64,000 nt of DNA from Corylus avellana (taxonomy: Eukaryota; Streptophyta; Magnoliopsida; Fagales; Betulaceae): NCBI RefSeq assembly GCF_901000735.1, contig NC_081546.1:24926529-24990528 (forward strand), in the 5' to 3' direction. Below are positions 1 to 11,685 of this stretch, in pieces. A model generated the notes under the pieces. The model was not told where the DNA came from and did no database searches. It saw only the letters and a program-made list of their open reading frames with translations. Both the position numbers and the translations under genes were made by a program. Positions within the stretch are counted from its first letter, which is position 1. Each line of letters begins with the position of its first letter.

Positions 1-2375
1 TCAAATTAGTGGTTGGAGAAATTTTGTTCAACTCAAATAGAAGTTTTGTAGGTATGGAATATTGCCTTTATTACAAGGAGGATATATGTGCATGGCTGCG
101 GCTATAAGGGACGTAAAAGAAGACCCTTTGGTAGGTGAAAGGATAAATATATGGGGTAGGTAATCCCCTTAGAGCTCGGGCCATGCATATATATATATAT
201 ATATTAAAGGAAATTTAGGGTTAAATTAATGAGTGTGAAAGGCTTTCGGCGAAGTGGTGGGAATAATAGTTGACAGAGGCTTCTCTCTTTGCCTAGAGAA
301 GAAGGTCCTCAACACTTGTTATGGTAAAAGCATGCTAGTGGCCACTCTCTCGATCCACAGCCTCCATCACTCACTATGAAGGAGATAAAGGGCCACTCAA
401 TGGCACACACACAAAGAGAGGGGGGGGTGGTTTTTGAAGTGACACTTTGAGGGAAAAGAGCATATATGCAATTGCCACATTTAGGCCTGCTTTCTTGCTG
501 GAGTTTTAAGCAAATTAAGACAACATGTTAAGGAATTCTTTTTACTTTTGTTTATGTTCTTTTTTTTTTATGGTTTCTTTTTGTTCAATTCTTCGGTGCA
601 TAAACCCTACCCACTAAACCCACCAATGGGGCGGTTTGATTGTTGTGTTTGTTGGGTTTTTTTTCTTTTTTTTTTTTCTTCTAGTCCATGGAAATGATGC
701 CATTGGTGGTACTACTAAATTAAGGAAAGTGGATTGAGATGCCTGAGACACGTGTCGCCTTGCTGACGGCCAGTTACTGAATAAGAAGGGGTTAGAATTT
801 AGAAATATGTGTCTCAATTGACACGTGGCAAGCATTTATTCGATTCCAAGTTAAAAATTGAGGTGCTGGGACACTGATGGTTCCGACTTATATTATCCTA
901 TGATATAGGAACCACTGCGAGGAGATTCCCCTTCTGAGAAAGATAACCATTATTTTTTTTCTCTTTTGCTTTCCAGGTTTCTCATCAGAAAGCAATTGTT
1001 AATTTATTTATTGTGCACTTCATAGACGGAAATTAAAGGGGTCTCTTAAGTCTTAAGGTGGTTGGCAACCCTTCTAAGATAGTGGTCAATCATTTTAAGG
1101 GAGTGGTTAAAGTGGTTGAACCATCCTAATCGCTCTACAGAGTGGTCGCCTCGAACTGTCGGTGGTGATTGCACCTTTGGGTAGCCAACCACCCCTTGAG
1201 GGTGAAGAGGTGGTCGACCTCCTTAAGGGGTTAAATTAGTATTTAAAATTGTAAACTCGTACAATTATCAAGGAATTGCACAATTTGTTGTAGACTAGCT
1301 AATAAGTCCATTGCTTTTTATATTTAAGGGTTAATTCCGCCACTTAGTCGCACCTAGCCAACTAATGTAATGACCCAAGGAGAGCGTTAGTCACTTTGTA
1401 ATATCACCTTAAAATGATTAGTCAATTTAAAATTTTCTTAGAATCACTTATAAAACTCAATTTCATACACATAGTAAGTAAGCAATGTGAGACTTAATAC
1501 CCATGAGCATTTTTATAAACCACACACTCTATGTGGACTACTCATCTTTCCAATATTGCGCAAGGGTGTTACAATCTCTCGTTAAAACCCTTGATTTTCT
1601 CGTTAGGACTACGTCGTGTAATGCTTTAGTACCACATGTTTGTTACTATATAGCTTTAATATCATTTGTAATGACCCACAAAAGGTGCTAACCATATCTG
1701 CACTATCACCTCAAAAAGATTAGTTAATTTAGAGCTTCTGCATAATTAATTACAAAGTCTAATTTTACCTAATAAGTAAATAATGTGAAACTTAACATTC
1801 CTTAGTTTCTTTACAATTATCAGTCATTTACAATTTGCTAACATGAACTACTTATTGTCGTACTCAACTCCCAACAACTACCATTAATCGTTGGTAGAAC
1901 ACTACTTTCCTTAGCCAAGGTCATTAAAAGGGACGAAAATATTGATCACGTGCCATACACATACTTTTTTAGAAGTGAAATTATGAAATAACTTGAGTTT
2001 AGAAACCAAATTTACTTAAATACCCTCAAAGTTAAAAATTAAAAAATAAATAAAAAAGCCTTTTTTAAAAAAGAATTTTTTTAGGGCCGGCCCTAAAGAT
2101 TGACAACCACTCCTCTTTTGACAACCACTCCTCTTTTGTTTTGTTTTTTTTTTTAAAAAAAAAAAAAAAAAAGAAAAGAAAAGAAGAAGAAGAAGAAGAA
2201 GAAGAAAATTTAGTTGAGGCCATTTTCATGATTTTACATGAAAATCATCCAAATTTTGCCGGCTAAATATTTGCCAGATTTACCAACTCGATCAATATTT
2301 ATCATATCATTTTACTCTTAAGATCATTCTTAAAAAGGTAGATATTGAAGCTCTAAATCCTTTAATTTGCAAATG
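1..2375. other. Repeat-rich intergenic spacer, no gene seen
   Basis: No open frame here has codon structure, splice logic or a recognisable family. The stretch holds an AT microsatellite at about 186-204, several long T or A runs, a block near 1050-1240 rich in ggtgg and ccacc words in both orientations (a motif style that recurs elsewhere in the window), and a diverged repeat pair described separately. Confidence 0.6.
1365..1795. repeat. Diverged direct repeat pair, about 130 bp each
   Basis: Two blocks starting near 1365 and 1667 both begin with gtaatgaccca, continue through a tatcacct(t/c)aaaa-like core and gattagt(c/t)aattta, and end with a caatgtgagacttaa / aatgtgaaacttaa motif. They lie about 300 bp apart in the same orientation. 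The style resembles ends of plant LTR retroelements, but no coding part or LTR boundary can be placed, so only the repeat itself is claimed. Confidence 0.5.
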
Positions 2376-2387
2376 ACATGGTTAGCT

Positions 2388-3034
2388 CTTTTTTTTTTTT
2401 TTTTTTTTTTTTTAAGGAAATCTTTCATATTCATTCTTTGAAAAAATATCAAGAGTATAAAATTTTGATAAATCATAGCCAAAACTATGAGGTTACAACG
2501 TCATAGAGGCAAACATAAAAATCTTACAATGAAGTCCTATCTATGACTTCAACATTCACTAACCCATATCCAAACTTTGGTTATAGAACATATCTGCTCC
2601 AGGCAAACTTAATCTAATACATAGGTAACCTATATTCTCAACTTTTATTTTCTTGGCCATGGGAGTAAAACCCTCACACCGAAACTAATCTTCCTCAACC
2701 CAAAGGCCAGGATAAAAACCTTCACCACAAATATTGCTTATGAAAGTAGATCTAAGGAGAAGTCAAACTCTTATTCAAAAAAAAATAACAAAAACACAAT
2801 AAAAAAGTTAGCAAACAACTACAATAGTCGGGGCGAGAGAGGCGAAGCGCACTGGCTGGTGCGTGGTGGACGAGATGAAATTGTTTTTCGTCGATGGGCA
2901 GCTGATGAGCCGAGGAGCTCGGTGGGCCGACGCATGGTTGAGAAAAACCAATTGAGAAAACTAGATCTAGAATTGGAGAGATTCCCCCACATGTTTTTTC
3001 TCTTTAGGTTTTCTCCTAAAGTTTAGTGATTTTT
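2388..3034 (-). mobile_element. Retroposon with poly(A) tail and 12-bp TSD
   Basis: The 647-bp insert is flanked by a perfect 12-bp direct repeat acatggttagct (2376-2387 and 3035-3046). It starts on the plus strand with a run of about 25 T, which is a poly(A) tail when read on the minus strand. A long variable target duplication plus a poly(A) tail is the signature of target-primed reverse transcription. The 3' end contains a gtaacctcatag...ggctatga segment shared with the shorter element at 50343-50498. No reverse transcriptase is encoded, so this is a non-autonomous or heavily 5'-truncated LINE derivative, or SINE-like. Confidence 0.8.
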
Positions 3035-3604
3035 ACATGGTTAGCTTTCAAGGAACTTTACAAAGTAGAATTCCTAGTCTTGATTGTCTTAATCTAATTA
3101 ATGCTATTTAAGAATGACATGCTATTTAAAATCTTTAAATGATATAACACCTAATATTTTGAACAATGAAATGAAATCTCTTTCACAGAATATTTAATAA
3201 AAGCCCAATGTACTGTTGAGGCATCAATAATGGGGGGCTCAATTATTCCAAATATGAAGTAGGACCGAATTAACTTTTGATGGAGAAGCTTTCAGTACGT
3301 GGGGTTGAAAATTTGGAAGCAGGGAATTAGGTGTCCTCTTCACCTGGCGCTCGAGGGGCACCCATCTTCACCAGCCTGCAGGGAGGTACATTGGTACCAA
3401 TCTGCACGGACACTGACCCACATAGACTTAGTTGGCACTTTAAACTATATACCAATATATCATTTTTCAAGCATTTATATATTTATTTATATATATGCAC
3501 ATTAATCATACAAAGTTTTATTGTGATGTGAATGTCCATCATCAGCCTATAAAAGAATTAAAAAAAAAAAAAAAGGAAAAGGAAAAAGTGAATTATGTAT
3601 ATTA

Positions 3605-4745
3605 TCCATCATGTGTGATGTGTGGTAGTAGCATAATCATAGGAGGGTTGCTTTAGTGACATTGCTTTTTTTCATATGGCATCATCTGCCATGCATGCAT
3701 TTTTGGGATCGAGGTCCCTTGTAATTTCTCCAATCCAAGTCATGAGGTTTTTTTTTTTTTTTTTTTTGTTAATTTTTTTTTTTAAAAAAAAACTAAAAGT
3801 TAAAAGAAATTAAGGATAATCCAATCACTCCTTACGATGGTCGAACCACCCGAATCACCCTTTTAGGAGTAGACCGAGTGGCTGAGCACTCCTTCAATAG
3901 GGTGGTCATTGGTCGAACCACCCCAATTATCTCCTTGGAAATGTTTTGATCACCACTTCTTAACTTTTATTTTTTTTTTAATATCTTATATTAAATTATC
4001 ATTTATCTTAATATGAATGAACGAGTATAATAATTTAATTTATATTCTAACACTTTTTCTCACGTGTGGATTTAAACATTATTCGGTCCTTAATAAGTGA
4101 GGACTAATTAACGTTAAATATTTTAATTGAAATAAGAGATAAATAATAAAATAAAATTTGAATTAACGCAAGATTTTAGATTTAATATTATGTTAAATTA
4201 TAAAGAATTTACTTATTAAATTTATATTGCAATAAACCATTTATGTGATTTAATTCATGTGTCAGTTTATTGTCAATTAAAACAAGTGGATGGAAGGAAT
4301 TGTCAGAGACTTTGATATATATGCAGCTTTGGACCCAAAGTTATTATCAACATAGCTGGACCGTGTGGGATCTGGTGGGGGTCATTTCAGCCTTCGTTTC
4401 AGAAATAGTTGACAAGTGTATTTGTTTTTTTTGTTAGAACATCAATCTTTATTTATTATTTTTTATTATAGTAAATGATAGAGCTAGAGTAATTGACATT
4501 CAGCTTAAAAAAGAAAAAAAGAAAAAGAAAAAAGTGGAAGTCCATCATGTGTGTACAATCAAAATCATGGGGGGGTGATTCAGAGAAAAAGGCAATTTTC
4601 ATGGCAAAGTGTCATTGAGCTACGCCTATCCCACACCTGCCATGCATGTATATATGTTTGGCTCCAAGTTATCATCAACAAAGCCAGTCATACTATATGG
4701 GGATCTTTGTGGGTGTCATTTCAGCTTTCGTTTCAGAAATATATA
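3605..4745. repeat. Duplicated segment, one copy split by about 600 bp
   Basis: A block at about 4538-4745 runs continuously from ccatcatgtgtg through ccatgcatg, tatcatcaacaaagc and tcatttcagctttcgtttca. Its partner is in two pieces: the first half at about 3605-3705 (ccatcatgtgtg ... ccatgcatg) and the second at about 4313-4415 (tatcaacatagctgg ... tcatttcagccttcgtttca). The intervening 3706-4312 carries T and A runs and ggtcgaaccacc-type sequence and looks like an insertion into the first copy. Confidence 0.5.
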
Positions 4746-6916
4746 CATGAGAAGACATATATATATATATATATACATATATTTTTTTTTTCCTCTAGTT
4801 TTCAAGTAAAGTATAGAATGAGAGCAATTATTCTTGTATAGAAAAGAAACTAATCTTTAATGAGTAATACCTAGAGTAACTTTTTTTTTTGTTTTGAAAA
4901 ATGGTTTGTTTTTAAATTTTGTAAACTATTTTTCGAGTTTGAGTGTTTCATTCTCAAACCATCATACCATCGTGGAAGGTTGCTAGAAAGTTGCCAATTA
5001 TTAATTTCTGTACGAGTCAAATGCCAAAAAATATTTTTTAAAAAATCATATTTTTGAAAAATTGTTTTCGTTGAAAATATTTTACGATGGAAAACATTTT
5101 GCGTTGAAACAAATAAAGTCTTAGTTATATATCAAAAATGATGAATTATAATTCAAGTAGTTATTCACAATAATTTACATAGTTAAATATCTATTTGGTT
5201 TAGTAGTTTCAAAACGTGTAGTTTGAAAAATAGTGATTTCAAAATGTAGTTAAGGAAAATCGATTTTTAAAAGTATAGTTAAACGTTTGGTAAAATTACT
5301 GACTTGACATTTAAAAATCGTATTTTTTTTAAAAAAATATGCCTCCTTATTTACGGTTTGAAAACGTAAATTTTTTCACGTTTTTAAATTATCTTCTTCT
5401 TTTTTTTCTTTTCAATACGTACTCATAAACAAATTTTTTTATTTTTTTATTTTTTTTTTATGTTCATACAAGGAAAAGGGGAGGGAAGACTCGAACTAGT
5501 GACCCCACTTCATGAGGCGTGGTCCACAGCCGATTGACCTACCTCTTGAGGACAACAAAATGCTTTTCACAATGTGGTTAAAATTAAATATGTATTAATT
5601 AACCTACAAATTACTAGGCCAATACACTCTAAATATGCATTAGTTAAATCACTATTCTTTTTTTTCTTTTTTTTTTTTCTTTTTTTTGAAGTGAGTTAAA
5701 TTACTATTCAGCACATACTTTACACAGAATCTAACACACTTATATATATATATATAGTTAAAAGAAATCTTAAAACGCTGATTCAGAGTGCTTGTCAAAA
5801 CCAATGCCATAATGCGCTTGTCAAAATAAGCTTTTTGAATTGGGGTCTTTAGTGTGATTTTGATATTCATGGTAAAACAATTATGTCTAATCATGTCAAT
5901 TCTTGCCATTCGAGCTTCTCTATTAAGGTACGCGGGCCAGCACCATCAACTTAACATCAAACAACTCGTATATAAGTTATGACTCTTGCATCAAAAATTA
6001 TTAACACTTAGGGGGAACCATTTTCCTTATTATTATTATTATTTTTTTTTAAAATGCCCTTATATATAATCATTTTTAAATTATAATTTTATCCAGCCCC
6101 TCTCTCCCCCAAATTTATTTTTTATTTTTTATTTTTTCACCCCAAACTCCAAATGATAATTAAAACGGGTATTTATTTAAGTAAAGATGTATAAAAAGAA
6201 AAAGCATGAGTTTAAATAATAAAAAAAATGTATGGTGTTAAATCCCACGACAAAAGTGTAGGAAATATTCATGTTTGCAATACTGTGCACCCATTATAGA
6301 GACATTTTTCTATTGCCTCAAATGCATGGTTATATGTAATGGAACAATACTAGGATAGCTAGCTAGCTAGCTAGAAACAGTAGTCCATACTATCAAACAA
6401 ATTGTCTCTGAAAAGAAGATAAGAAAAGGTGATGAGATGAAGAAGTAGTAATAGCTAAAGCCACCACAGGCACGGAGATGGGGAAAAATATAAATAAATA
6501 AACAATGATCAAATCTGTCATACGTGTACCACTCAGAAATTATATATCCTCTATATATGGTGGTCTTCTTGTATATATACAAACAAAGTTATCCTCCAAC
6601 TTTATATATTTAAAAAAAAAAAAAAAAAAGAGTTGATTTTAACTGTCACGTCATCCTTAATTGTATGATAGTACGTAAGTCTATTTATCATTATTTTTAT
6701 CTGTCTCCCACGTACCCACCACTCAACCCTACGTGGCGTGGTCCTTCAGATAAAAAAACCAATTATCTTCATGCATACGCAGCATCACACAAGCTTTGAA
6801 TAGATGAAAGGAGAATAAGCCGGGCCGGAGATGACATATAGCATTACTCTCATACAAAAATGCATGTATTATTGTGTATATATATATATGTGTGCGCGCG
6901 TGTGGACATGTATTAT

Positions 6917-6919
<3 letters not shown>

Positions 6920-6953
<34 letters not shown>
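6920..6953. repeat. (TA)n microsatellite
   Basis: About 17 perfect TA units. A shorter TA tract and the word tgtattattgtg occur just upstream (about 6866-6920), so the locus is itself a small duplication. All reading frames through it are low complexity. Confidence 0.9.
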
Positions 6954-6962
<9 letters not shown>

Positions 6963-7528
6963 GATGATGTGGTGCATGCATGGGTGAAGGCATATTGGGT
7001 TGGTTTAGTACGAAAAGAAGTGGGGTGAGGGGGGTGGGGGGAACTGCTAACAGAGAGGCAGTGCTACTCTTTGGTTTTGTCATGTGAGAAGTAGACATGG
7101 GCAATAATAGCTTTATTTTGTTTCTTCATGAGTTCCAAGCAGGGCCCCTCTACCCCCAACTCCACCCCTTCTTCACTAGGTACTTTTCTAGTACCAATTA
7201 TTATCCTTCTTGAATTACTACTATGCTTTCTTTCTCTGCATATATATATATATATATACACGTGAGTTTACATGTATACATGTGTTACTGATTTAATATA
7301 TGTCTACTCAAAGTTACTTAGAAAAATGTTTCTTATGAGGTTTTTTTTCTTTTGTCAAAATCACTTATTGAGGTTTAAAATTTACCAAATCACTTCATAA
7401 GACTTGCACCGCTATCAAATTACTTTCTCCTTACTCATTAGACTCTATACATTATGTCTAACAAAAAGTAAATACGTGTCCAAACAATCCTGCCAATTAG
7501 CTTACTTTAGAATTTAGACATATATATA

Positions 7529-7908
7529 CCATGCGTTGGATGTGCCACGTACGTATTGACATGTCAATAAGAACTGTTTTTGTTTTTGTTTTTTTTTTTA
7601 AAAAGTAACATGTCAAGCAAGACCCCCTCGGATGTACGAAATGAGCCTCCGTTGTGGGAGTGGTTACAGCCATCCCCATCTACTGCATGTGGAAGGGGCT
7701 ATGCACGCTGCCATGCGCTGGATGTGCCAAGTCATTGACATGTCAATAAAAAATAAAAAATAAAAAATAAATAACATATCAATCAAGACTTAATCAATAA
7801 TAATAATAATAATAATAATAAACCCCTCTGATGTACGAAAAGGGCCTCTGTTGTGGGAGTGGTTGTAGTCATCCCCATCTGCTAGCTGCATGTGGAAGTG
7901 GCCATGCA
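7529..7908. repeat. Tandem duplication, unit about 182 bp
   Basis: Unit 1 (7529-7710) and unit 2 (7711-about 7908) both start with ccatgcg(t/c)tggatgtgcca, pass through attgacatgtcaataa, an A/T-rich filler, gatgtacgaaa, gttgtgggagtggtt, catccccatct and end near gcatgtggaag. They abut directly. Unit 2 has gained an (aat)8 microsatellite around 7797-7820. No coding potential is evident. Confidence 0.75.
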
Positions 7909-8382
7909 CAAGGCCGTCCCCCATCTGTTGTGGGAGGCTTTTATTTTTTTTTTTTTTAGTATTGGTTGAGGTACTTGTCAATAATGTGGTGCATCCAGTT
8001 TGGTATAGTTTGATATAAGCTAGTTGATTATATTCTCTGGACACATGTTTACTTTTTATTGGACATGGTACGGTCCGATGGCTACATGTCACTCATCACC
8101 TTTAAAAAGTTAACCGCAAAAATACAAACGGATGATAACAAAGCAAATCTTAGAAAGTGACTTGATAAATTTTGAGTCATAAGTAATGGCTTGATAAAAG
8201 AAGAAAGCTCAAGAGATTACTCAAAACTTTAAAATCAGTTTGATATAAAAAGGCCTTGGCCTTTCATTACTTATCACCTCTAGTTTATATTATATGGTAA
8301 TAGTTTTTTATTTTTAATTTTTTATGACTTCTTCGATAATAGGTATAACTATAATGTACGTGATGTATAGATATGGTACGCC

Positions 8383-8427
<45 letters not shown>
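8383..8427. repeat. Compound (TA)n(GA)n microsatellite
   Basis: A short TA tract runs directly into about 16 GA units. Simple sequence only. Confidence 0.9.
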
Positions 8428-8428
<1 letters not shown>

Positions 8429-8685
8429 AGCAATGTTAAGATCTGGGGCGGTTTAATTAAGCCGAAGTTTACAGTGTATTAAGGTAATTTTTCCATTTTA
8501 GGCAGTCAAGATGCTTGCCTAATTTGGAAAGAAACAAGAAGAAAGGTAGGCAGAGATTCTTCCTCCCACGCCTCAAAAACAACCGACAGCTTAACCTCTC
8601 ACACTCTCTCACTCAGACAACATAAACACACACAATGTCAATTTGGAGAAATAATACAAAAGTGTTTCGATTCTATTCTACTATG

Positions 8686-8687
<2 letters not shown>

Positions 8688-8719
<32 letters not shown>
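8688..8719. repeat. (ATT)n microsatellite in likely MATE 3' UTR
   Basis: About ten ATT units. On the minus strand this lies roughly 110-140 bp after the MATE stop codon and reads (AAT)n with aataaa-like words, so it may sit in the 3' UTR or at the polyadenylation region. Confidence 0.6.
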
Positions 8720-8721
<2 letters not shown>

Positions 8722-8825
8722 ACAACAACTTTTAAAAGAAAAGGGTTTAATCTAAATAATTTTCACATGGCCGGGATGGGGAAAAATGGTGAAGTTAACA
8801 TCCCATATCAATCAGTTACACAGTA

Positions 8826-10663
8826 TTATATATGATCATGTCTAGTAGATATAAGCGGCTCTGTTTCAAGCGATGTTGGTGATGGTGACTTCATCAGAAG
8901 CTCATCGCCATTATTGATGCACAATATCTCTTCAAGATTAGCCTTCTTGCCGGATTCTTCAGTGTTAGATATCTCCGGTGGTGATGATGATGATGATACC
9001 GGCAACGGAGGAGACGTGGTATATGTTTGTGTGAGTTGCCTTGCTCTCTCTACCTGAATCATCCAATCGGTGTTGCAGAGAACATAAAGCATGAGCAGAG
9101 CACATGAAGCCTGCGCCGCAAGTAACCCGAGCCAGAGCCCTGCGAACCCTATTTTCGCCACAAACCCCAAGAAGATTGCCACAGGCATACCCACCAAATA
9201 GAATGATCCCAAATTGATGTTCGCTCCGATCGTCGGCCTCGCGCTGCCTCTCAAAACGCCGCAGCCGGTGGTTTGCGGGCAGTTTCCGAGCTCGCAGAGC
9301 CCGGCCACGGGCAATGCGATTGCAGTGAGCTCTAAAATCTCGGCGTCGGTTGTGAAGAACTTACCCCATTGGTGCCTCATCAAGGTTGTGAAAAGCATGG
9401 CTGCAAGGCCTAATCCGACGGCGCAAACGAGGGAGACGATGGTGGAAATTCGGGCTTTTTCGGGGCGGTTTGCGCCTAATTCATTCCCAACTCTAGTGGA
9501 AACTCCAAGGCTGAGAGCTGATGGGAAAACATAGACAAGAGATGTTGTTTGGATGAGAATTCCCATTGAAGCAATTGTTGCTTTGGGGTTGACAAGAAGG
9601 CCACACAGCAATATCATGAACTCATACCACCACCATTCAAGGCAAACGGAGATGCAGGTAGGGATGGCCATGGCGAGCAAAGACGACCATCCGCGGACGC
9701 AATCGGTGCTTGGAGATACCCACGAGTTCTTATAGACGCCGGAGAAGTAAATGAAGGAAGAAAGCAAGAGGAAGAGATTGAGATTTGTCCATACCATTGC
9801 AATTGCAACCCCTGAAATTCCCATCTTGAAATGGACAACAAGAAGGAAATTGATTGGGATATGAAGGAGAACGGAGATTGCAGAACAATAAGTTAAGGGT
9901 AATGTGACGCTTTGAGTCCTCAGATAGATTCGAAGAGGGTGAAGAAGTGAGAGGAAGAAGAGGTCTGGAATGGAGAAGACGATGAAAGTATGAGCAACTG
10001 ATGATATTTCTTTGTCTTGACCGCACCACAAGAGGATTCTCTTCATGTTTAGCCACATGAAAGAGATGGGAATGGAGGTGGATAGGAGGAGAAGTACTGT
10101 TCTTTGCAGAGTTAAGCCAAGAAGCTTCCATTGTTTTGCGCCGTAAGCTTGGCCGCAAATTGGTTCCATTCCCATCGCCAAGCCGGAGATCACGGAGTAG
10201 CCGGTGATGTTGGCGAAGCCGATGGAGAGCGATCCTCCGGCGAGCTCGAGCTCCCCAAGATAGCCCAGAAAAAGCATGGAGATCATGGCTCTTGAGTATA
10301 GAAGAAGACCTGTGATGGCTGTAGGGCCTGAGATTTTCCCTATGGCTTTGATTTCTTCCAAGGCCTGAATTAATCAAACACAAGTATAAGAAAAAATGCC
10401 TGAGTTTATAAGATATATGCATGTACATATATTATATACGGATCATTGCTGTTCTTAAGAGTGTATGTGTGCATGGATATTTTTCTTCTTCTTTTTTTTT
10501 TTTTTTTGTTTTTTTTTACCTCAGAAGGTGTTGGCCACCTATGAAGTTGATCTTCAGCTTCAGTATCTGGTTCATGAGGATCCGTAGGTTTGTTGAGACT
10601 TAAGTTGTGGGTTTTCTTGGAAGAGAGTGGAAGAGAGGGAGAAGAAGGATTTGGATTACACAT
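8826..10663 (-). CDS. MATE/DTX family efflux transporter (two exons)
   Basis: Multidrug and toxic compound extrusion (MATE) antiporter, a polytopic membrane protein that exports organic compounds against H+ or Na+; the substrate cannot be read from sequence. Exon 1 is 10520-10663 (48 codons, start MCNPNP). A 155-bp intron with GT and AG ends follows, and exon 2 is 8826-10364 (512 residues, stop TAA). Total about 560 residues, normal for the plant DTX48-DTX56 clade. Exon 1 ends in phase 0 at ...WPTPSE and joins ALEEIKAIGKISGP, the start of the first membrane domain. Visible family motifs are the early GYSVISGLAMGMEP segment, LEWWWYE, GVSTRVGNELGAN and CPQTTGCGVLRGSARP. Twelve hydrophobic segments are expected, with a hydrophilic N-terminus and a Ser/Pro-rich C-terminal tail. 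It seems closest to the DTX49/DTX50 type, but that is from memory, so no symbol is given. A 106-residue antisense frame inside it is a shadow. Confidence 0.93.
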
Positions 10664-10783
10664 AGTTTTTGTGGGTAAAAGAAAGTTGAAAGAGAGAGAT
10701 GAAATATATGGCTTTCTGTTTTGTGCTGTTGTTTTGTTTTGTTGGGAGCTTTGAATATGGCAACGGGTGTGTGGAGGATAGGT

Positions 10784-10793
10784 TATATATATA
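10784..10793 (-). promoter_or_regulatory. Possible TATA box of the MATE gene
   Basis: A TATATATA run lies about 120-130 bp upstream of the MATE start codon, which would leave a leader of roughly 90 bp. AT microsatellites are common in this window, so this is only a positional candidate. Confidence 0.3.
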
Positions 10794-11632
10794 CATGGAG
10801 GGATTAGGCCCTACCTTTTGTTCTCAGAAACGTGTCAATTTAGCACCAAAAAAAAAAAAATATCTGATAAACCGGAGTGTCTATGGGGGGACCAACCTCT
10901 CTCTCTCTCTCTCTGTCTATAAACCGATCTATCAGGCTGCTTGCTGGTGTATATTCATTTGTAATATGATCAGAAAGAAGGAAGAATAAATGGGTGGAGT
11001 TTAGAAAAGACAGAGCAAGAGTATTTACAAAGCTTCTCTAAGATCTTATCTTTAATACTAAGATGGTAAAATAGTAGCTAGAGAAGAGAGGTGATTGGTG
11101 AGGATATTATTGCTTTTTACCGCCAAATCAGCTGGCTTGGTTTGTGGTTTGTTTACATGATAATGGGAGGGTGCTTTTTGCAGTCTCTTGAGGGTGCGTT
11201 TACTCTTCTGGTTTAATCAACTTTTTTTGGCTCAAGTGGATAATCTTTCTAAACACACCCGTGTTTGGGTTTCTGGTTTTGTGTACGAAGAAAAATATAA
11301 AGAAGTTTATCTTTAGGTGTCAAGTGGATCGAAGGGATCAATGAGCAAATTCGCCTACTTGTGCTGAGGTGACAAGGGCATCATATATTGGCCTATTTAT
11401 TTTAATTTTATTTATTTACTTTTTGTGTGACAAATGCCTGCAGGCTTCTAACTTTGAATGTTTGCGTGTTCAAAGGCAAGCATGCATGTTCCATTCTTGC
11501 ACAACCCATGTGAGAAAAACATTCACTCTTTGCTCTGTCTGGATCCATTTTAACACCCAAAACATCGCTTGTGTAATCTCTATTTAAAGGCCCCATTTGT
11601 TTCCACTCTTTGTTTTACATGTTTAGAAGAGG

Positions 11633-11634
<2 letters not shown>

Positions 11635-11682
<48 letters not shown>
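11635..11682. repeat. (AT)n microsatellite
   Basis: About 23 uninterrupted AT units, the longest dinucleotide tract in the window; likely polymorphic. Confidence 0.9.

Positions 11683-11685
<3 letters not shown>

Larger units (their letters stand above)
3047..8825. other. Intergenic spacer, no gene seen
   Basis: No convincing exon. The short open frames are low complexity (poly-Lys, poly-Ile or Tyr-Ile runs) translated from A, AT or ATT tracts. The stretch contains the split duplication at 3605-4745, a foldback-type segment near 5180-5400 with a tttggtttagtagttt end, AT and GA microsatellites, and the 182-bp tandem duplication at 7529-7908. The last few hundred bases before 8826 are the probable 3' flank of the MATE gene. 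Confidence 0.55.

Noticed and set aside
268..316. Imperfect hairpin containing ttgacagaggcttctctct, reminiscent of miR156/157
   Set aside because: The match to the known miRNA is poor and pairing of the arms is weak, so no miRNA gene is claimed.
9214..9534. 106-codon plus-strand frame
   Set aside because: Lies antisense inside the well-supported MATE exon; no family resemblance.
11325..11350. ggatcgaagggatcaatgag, reminiscent of miR393
   Set aside because: Several mismatches at conserved positions and no complementary arm nearby.
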